The notes under the pieces were generated by a model, which did not search any database, was not told where the DNA came from, and saw only the letters and a program-made list of their open reading frames with translations. Shown piece after piece: positions 60,782 to 64,000 of a DNA stretch of 64,000 nucleotides (position 1 is the first letter of the stretch; every line of letters begins with the position of its first letter). Location: the NCBI RefSeq assembly GCF_001905665.1, contig NZ_LIVX01000006.1, forward strand, positions 62,001 through 126,000. The letters are read 5' to 3'. The stretch is from Streptomyces sp. CB02261 (GTDB lineage: Bacteria; Actinomycetota; Actinomycetes; Streptomycetales; Streptomycetaceae). The translations under genes and the position numbers were made by a program.

Positions 60782-62233
60782 CTACACCGTACGGAAGAGG
60801 ATCTTGTTCCTGCCGGAGAAGAGGGGGTCGGCCCGGATGAGTTTGGCCTGGACGCACGCGCCGAGTTCGAGCTTGGCGCCGGACGTGATCCTGCCCATCA
60901 CGGCGGGTTCGGCCAGGTGCACCGTGCCCTCCTTCGGCTTGCCGTCCTCCGCGTCGGTGTTGATGACCGTGCCGCCGAAGACCTCGTCCACCCGGTTGCC
61001 CAGCACCGCGGCCTCCACGAGGTCCACCGCCCGCCGATCCGCCAGCTTTCCCTTCCCCCGCGCCATGTCGCACGGCAGGCAGTACAGGGCGTCGAGCACC
61101 CAGGGCGGCGGGTCCTGGCCGGCGCACGCGGCCACGCACAGCTCACCGGTGTACCGGTCGATCAAGCGCCGCAACGGGGCCGTGCAGTAGGCGTACGGGG
61201 CCGCGATCGCCGCGTGGCCCGTGTGCTCCGGGATCTGGTGGTCGCGGAAGGTGGTGTACTCCGCCTTGAGCAACATGGCGATGGCCTCGCTGAGGAAGGC
61301 CATGTGCTTCTGGTCCGCCGGATTGAGGGAGTTGACGAGCGTGGCGTACGGGACTCCGGGCTTCCATTCGATGCCCAGGAGCTTCGCGATGTCGTGCACG
61401 CGCCGAACCACGTTCTGGTCGGCCTGCTCCTTCTGGGTCCTGAGGATGCCGGTACCGCTCTCCAGCATGATCTGGGCCGCGGCCATACCGGTCATGAGGG
61501 AGATCTGCTCGTTCCAGCCCTCCACGGGCAGTGCCGCCACGTAGCTCAGCCGGAACAGTCCGTCCTTCAGGGTGACCTCTTGGTCCGGCAGGTTCACCGA
61601 AACCCCACCGCGCGCGGCTTCGACCGCTTCCCGCAGCGTGCCGATCTCGCGCAGCAGGGCGACGGACTCCTCGGCCGTCCCGGCCTCGATGTCCTGCTGG
61701 ACCCCCGCGTAGTTGAGCTTGGCCAGGCTGCGGACCCTGGCCCGGCTGACGGTCGAGTCGATCACGTTGCCGTCGGCGTCGAGGTCGTGCTGCCACAGCA
61801 GAGCGGGGACGACCTGGTTGGGCAGCAGGCTGGCCGGTCCCTCGGAGATCGAGGGCGGGTGCAGGGGCACCTTGAGGTCGGGGAAGTACAGCGTCTCGAT
61901 CCGGTCGTGGGCCTCAGCGTCCAGCGGGCCACCAGGCTTGACGAAGGCCGCCACGTCGGCGATCGCGTAGTGCACGCGGTATCCGCCACCGGGCCGCCGC
62001 TCCAGGTGCATGGCCTGGTCGAGGTCCTTCGAGGTCGGTGGGTCGATCGTGAACAACGGCAGGTGGGTGGCGTCCTTGTGGGGCAGCTGGACCTCGTCCA
62101 CGGCGTCCTCGGCCGCTTGGAGCACATGCGCGGGAAACTCCGTGGGGGCCTTCAGCTCCGCCCGGAGCTGCTGCAGGGCCTCGCGCAAGTGGTCCTGGGC
62201 GTCGCGGGACATGTGCATCTGGCGGCGTCGCAT
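60782..62233 (-). CDS. RNB-domain ribonuclease
   Basis: The 483-residue protein is an RNase II/R-like exoribonuclease catalytic domain. The metal-binding Asp cluster is in FTIDPPTSKDLDQAMH, followed by YAIADVAAFV, FPDLKVPLHPPSISEGPASL, LLREIGTLREAVEAARGG and PYAYCTAPLRRLIDRYTGEL. It lacks N-terminal cold-shock domains, like many actinobacterial versions, and ends in a short beta-rich S1-like region. It degrades RNA 3'-5'. The start is at ATG 62233 or ATG 62218. Confidence 0.92.
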   Translation of the reverse strand: MRRRQMHMSRDAQDHLREALQQLRAELKAPTEFPAHVLQAAEDAVDEVQLPHKDATHLPLFTIDPPTSKDLDQAMHLERRPGGGYRVHYAIADVAAFVKPGGPLDAEAHDRIETLYFPDLKVPLHPPSISEGPASLLPNQVVPALLWQHDLDADGNVIDSTVSRARVRSLAKLNYAGVQQDIEAGTAEESVALLREIGTLREAVEAARGGVSVNLPDQEVTLKDGLFRLSYVAALPVEGWNEQISLMTGMAAAQIMLESGTGILRTQKEQADQNVVRRVHDIAKLLGIEWKPGVPYATLVNSLNPADQKHMAFLSEAIAMLLKAEYTTFRDHQIPEHTGHAAIAAPYAYCTAPLRRLIDRYTGELCVAACAGQDPPPWVLDALYCLPCDMARGKGKLADRRAVDLVEAAVLGNRVDEVFGGTVINTDAEDGKPKEGTVHLAEPAVMGRITSGAKLELGACVQAKLIRADPLFSGRNKILFRTV

Positions 62234-62557
62234 GTCCCGAGCGTAGGACGGCGACCACGGAGCGGCGCGGGGAGTGGTCCGGGCGGGGGAAGGGAGCAGC
62301 GACCGGAGGCAGCCATGTCCCCGGGACGCGGGGCAGTACGTCCCGGCCTCGGCCGGGGTGCATCCGAAGGCCTCCCCGCCCGGGCGGGGAGCGAGCCGCT
62401 CGCAGTGTCCGCGCGCCCCACCGGCGCGAGCCGACCGCCGTTGTTCCGACGTGCTGTTGTTCTTGCGTGCTCACCGCACCGGGTGATCACCGAGCCGTCG
62501 TCGCAGAAGCCGCGCCACCGCCCTGAACCGTCGAGACAACCATGGCGCTGGACAGGC
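62234..62557. other. Intergenic region with a 20-bp palindrome
   Basis: CTCCCCGCCCGGGCGGGGAG (62372-62391) is a perfect palindrome. It lies between the end of the TerD-type gene and the RNB start and could be part of a terminator. Nothing else is recognisable. Confidence 0.5.
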
Positions 62558-64000
62558 CTAGCGGCGCCATATCCTTCCCGCCCCTCGGCTCGGCTCGCGC
62601 TGCTCGGCCGGGTCGAGGGTGAGTTCCCACCGGTGCCTGCTCTTGTCGATGGTGACCAGGAGGGGGCCGCTGGGGAGGGCGACCTTCTCCCGGACCCGGC
62701 GACCGTTCCACTCGTACACGAGGCGCTTGGCAGGACGCCGCAGGTCACTGGGGGTGTCGCCCCAGTGGTAGTGCATTTGGAACCAGCCCTTGTGGGGGTC
62801 GTCCGCCCGTACCTTCAGCTCGGCCGCGGGGCCGGTGCGGACGAAGACTTCCCGGCCGCTGCCCTCGATGGTGCCGAAATCCAGCGGCAAGGCCGCCGAC
62901 AAGGGCAGGACGGTGAGCTGCCACGCCCCGGAGTTGCGTACCTTCAGCGTCACAGGGCCGCCCTTGCGGTTGGGCACCATCAGGGTTCGGCCGTAGTGAT
63001 CGGGCAGGTCGGACATGAAGAGGTCGTCCTCGCGGCCGGGCATCTTGACGGAGATGTAGTTGTACTCCTCCGTCCGCGCCTCCAGGATCACCGGCTCCCC
63101 GTTCGGCGGAAACGGCAGGTCCACCGTGATCGTCTTCGCGCCCTTGCCACGGTAGACGCGCGGCTCGAACGCGAAGAAGTCGGCCGCCCAGGACGGGGCC
63201 TCGGAGGAGGTGCCGTCGGCCGGCGACCCGGCGGCGTACGCGGGCACGGACCCGGCGGGCGCGGGAACGGGCGATGCGGCTGCGGTGGAGTACGTCGCGG
63301 GTACGCCCGCCGGGCCGGGCCCGAGCGACGCCCCGTCCGCCCTGTACGCATCCGGCCCCGGCACCGACAGCGCCCCGGGAGCCACCGCCCCGGAGTCCGT
63401 CTTCGCCACTCCGGCAAGCGGCGCCGGACCTGACCCCGAGGACACGGCCGACGCCGGGGGGACCACCAGCTCCGGTCCGGACACCGCCGTCACCGCCCCC
63501 GCGCCGCCGACGTCCTGCGCCAGGCCTGCGAGCCCGGACTCGTAGCCCTGCCCCACCGCGCGGAACCGCCACGCCCCGTCTCGCCGGTACAGCTCACCGA
63601 GGACGAACGCGGTCTCGGCGGTGGCGTCCGTGACCGCGTAGTGGGCGACGATGGTTCCGTCGGGCGTGCTCAACTGGGCGTAGAGACCGTGGACCTGACC
63701 GAAGGTCCCGTCCGTGCAGGATCCGGCTATCAGTACGCGCTGGACGTCGGGTTCGACGCGGGGCAGGTCCAGCTCCAGCCATTCGGCGAGCTGTCCGGCG
63801 CCCTCCCCGGTGCCGACGTGCCGTACGGCGGCCGACGGGTGGACAGGCCGGTGGTGAAAGACGACGTCGGCGTCGCCGCGCACCGCGCCGGCCGCGTCCA
63901 GCAGTAGGGCAGCGGCTGACACCGTAGGCGCCCCCGGCACCCACTGCCGCCCCACGGCGACACGCAGCGGGACGGCGGGAACGGGCGTGTTCGCGCCCTT
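62558..64000 (-). CDS. TerD-type tellurium/stress protein, 5' end outside window
   Basis: The minus-strand frame is open to the window edge. It begins KGANTPVPAVPLRVAVGRQW and VPGAPTVSAAALLLDAAGAV, the standard TerD start. The TerD domain continues with DADVVFHHRPVHPSAAVRHV, FGQVHGLYAQLSTPDGTIVA, AETAFVLGELYRRDGAWRFR and AVGQGYESGLAGLA. A Pro/Ala-rich linker (about residues 180-270) leads to a second domain of about 200 residues (YRGKGAKTITVDLPFPPNGE, YNYISVKMPGREDDLFMSDL, KGWFQMHYHWGDTPSDLRRP). TerD domains bind calcium and act in tellurite resistance and wider stress networks; the C-terminal domain is not recognised. Confidence 0.9.
   Translation of the reverse strand, partial: KGANTPVPAVPLRVAVGRQWVPGAPTVSAAALLLDAAGAVRGDADVVFHHRPVHPSAAVRHVGTGEGAGQLAEWLELDLPRVEPDVQRVLIAGSCTDGTFGQVHGLYAQLSTPDGTIVAHYAVTDATAETAFVLGELYRRDGAWRFRAVGQGYESGLAGLAQDVGGAGAVTAVSGPELVVPPASAVSSGSGPAPLAGVAKTDSGAVAPGALSVPGPDAYRADGASLGPGPAGVPATYSTAAASPVPAPAGSVPAYAAGSPADGTSSEAPSWAADFFAFEPRVYRGKGAKTITVDLPFPPNGEPVILEARTEEYNYISVKMPGREDDLFMSDLPDHYGRTLMVPNRKGGPVTLKVRNSGAWQLTVLPLSAALPLDFGTIEGSGREVFVRTGPAAELKVRADDPHKGWFQMHYHWGDTPSDLRRPAKRLVYEWNGRRVREKVALPSGPLLVTIDKSRHRWELTLDPAEQREPSRGAGRIWRR

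Noticed and set aside
60428..63433. 1001-residue plus-strand frame
   Set aside because: Antisense to the RNB ribonuclease and the TerD-type gene; no recognisable domain.
1..64000. CRISPR arrays, rRNA genes and complete tRNA genes
   Set aside because: No regularly spaced repeats were seen and no complete tRNA or rRNA could be folded or recognised; only a tRNA-like 3' end at 16106-16130.

Overview
The window is high-GC DNA (about 70%) with strong GC bias at third codon positions, frequent GTG starts and AGGAG/GGAGG ribosome binding sites. Families typical of the genus (SPW-repeat protein, RppA-type type III polyketide synthase, DUF5954, DUF6434, DUF6891, trypco2, FG-GAP secreted proteins) point to a Streptomyces chromosome. 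The many broken genes, insertion-sequence scraps and orphan genes fit an accessory region such as a chromosome arm rather than the core; that placement is inference.

Layout. 1-4 kb: a stress-type cluster with a frameshifted ferritin-like gene, a hemerythrin protein, a small membrane protein and two SPW-type membrane proteins. 4-5.7 kb: an orphan cytochrome c oxidase subunit I (ctaD) with a coupled small gene. 5.7-8.5 kb: mostly debris (possible CtaG remnant, FG-GAP remnant, transposase remnant) around a DUF6891 gene. 8.5-16.1 kb: DUF5954 gene, SRAP peptidase, ABC exporter, HEAT/ankyrin-like protein, SAP/DUF6434 protein, lipoprotein. 16.2-21 kb: IS5-type elements in which a gene (SMI1/KNR4-like at one locus, HAD-fold at the other) lies between an outer terminal repeat and the transposase; SRPBCC and PRC-barrel genes lie between. 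21.3-27.4 kb: secreted serine hydrolase, TerB protein, and a two-gene conflict-type operon (trypco2 plus a trypsin/STAND-NTPase/TPR protein of 1140 residues). 27.9-31.3 kb: a PucR-type regulator divergent from a ferredoxin reductase/fatty-acid desaturase pair. 31.5-34.6 kb: anti-sigma-like kinase, GlsB-type protein, zinc-binding small protein, RHS remnant, arylamine N-acetyltransferase. 34.8-37.7 kb: a tightly coupled rppA-cupin-P450 operon expected to make tetrahydronaphthalene-derived pigment. 38-45.3 kb: SGNH hydrolase, secreted carboxylesterase, a decayed copy of the DUF5954/SRAP junction, and an amidohydrolase/APC permease/TetR cluster. 46-53.4 kb: CoiA-like nuclease, small genes, a broken membrane gene, a DUF485/sodium-solute symporter pair, a VOC protein and a zinc-ribbon protein. 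53.6-56 kb: a secreted FG-GAP protein gene split by a foreign insert. 56.4-64 kb: a membrane protein, a sirtuin, a small gene, YjbQ-type protein behind a truncated glycosyltransferase, an RNB-domain ribonuclease and a TerD-type protein that runs off the window.

The most interesting candidates are the trypco2/trypsin-STAND operon, a plausible defence or programmed-death device, and the repeated IS architecture with an interchangeable passenger gene. Functions are inferred from motifs read by eye; no database search was run.
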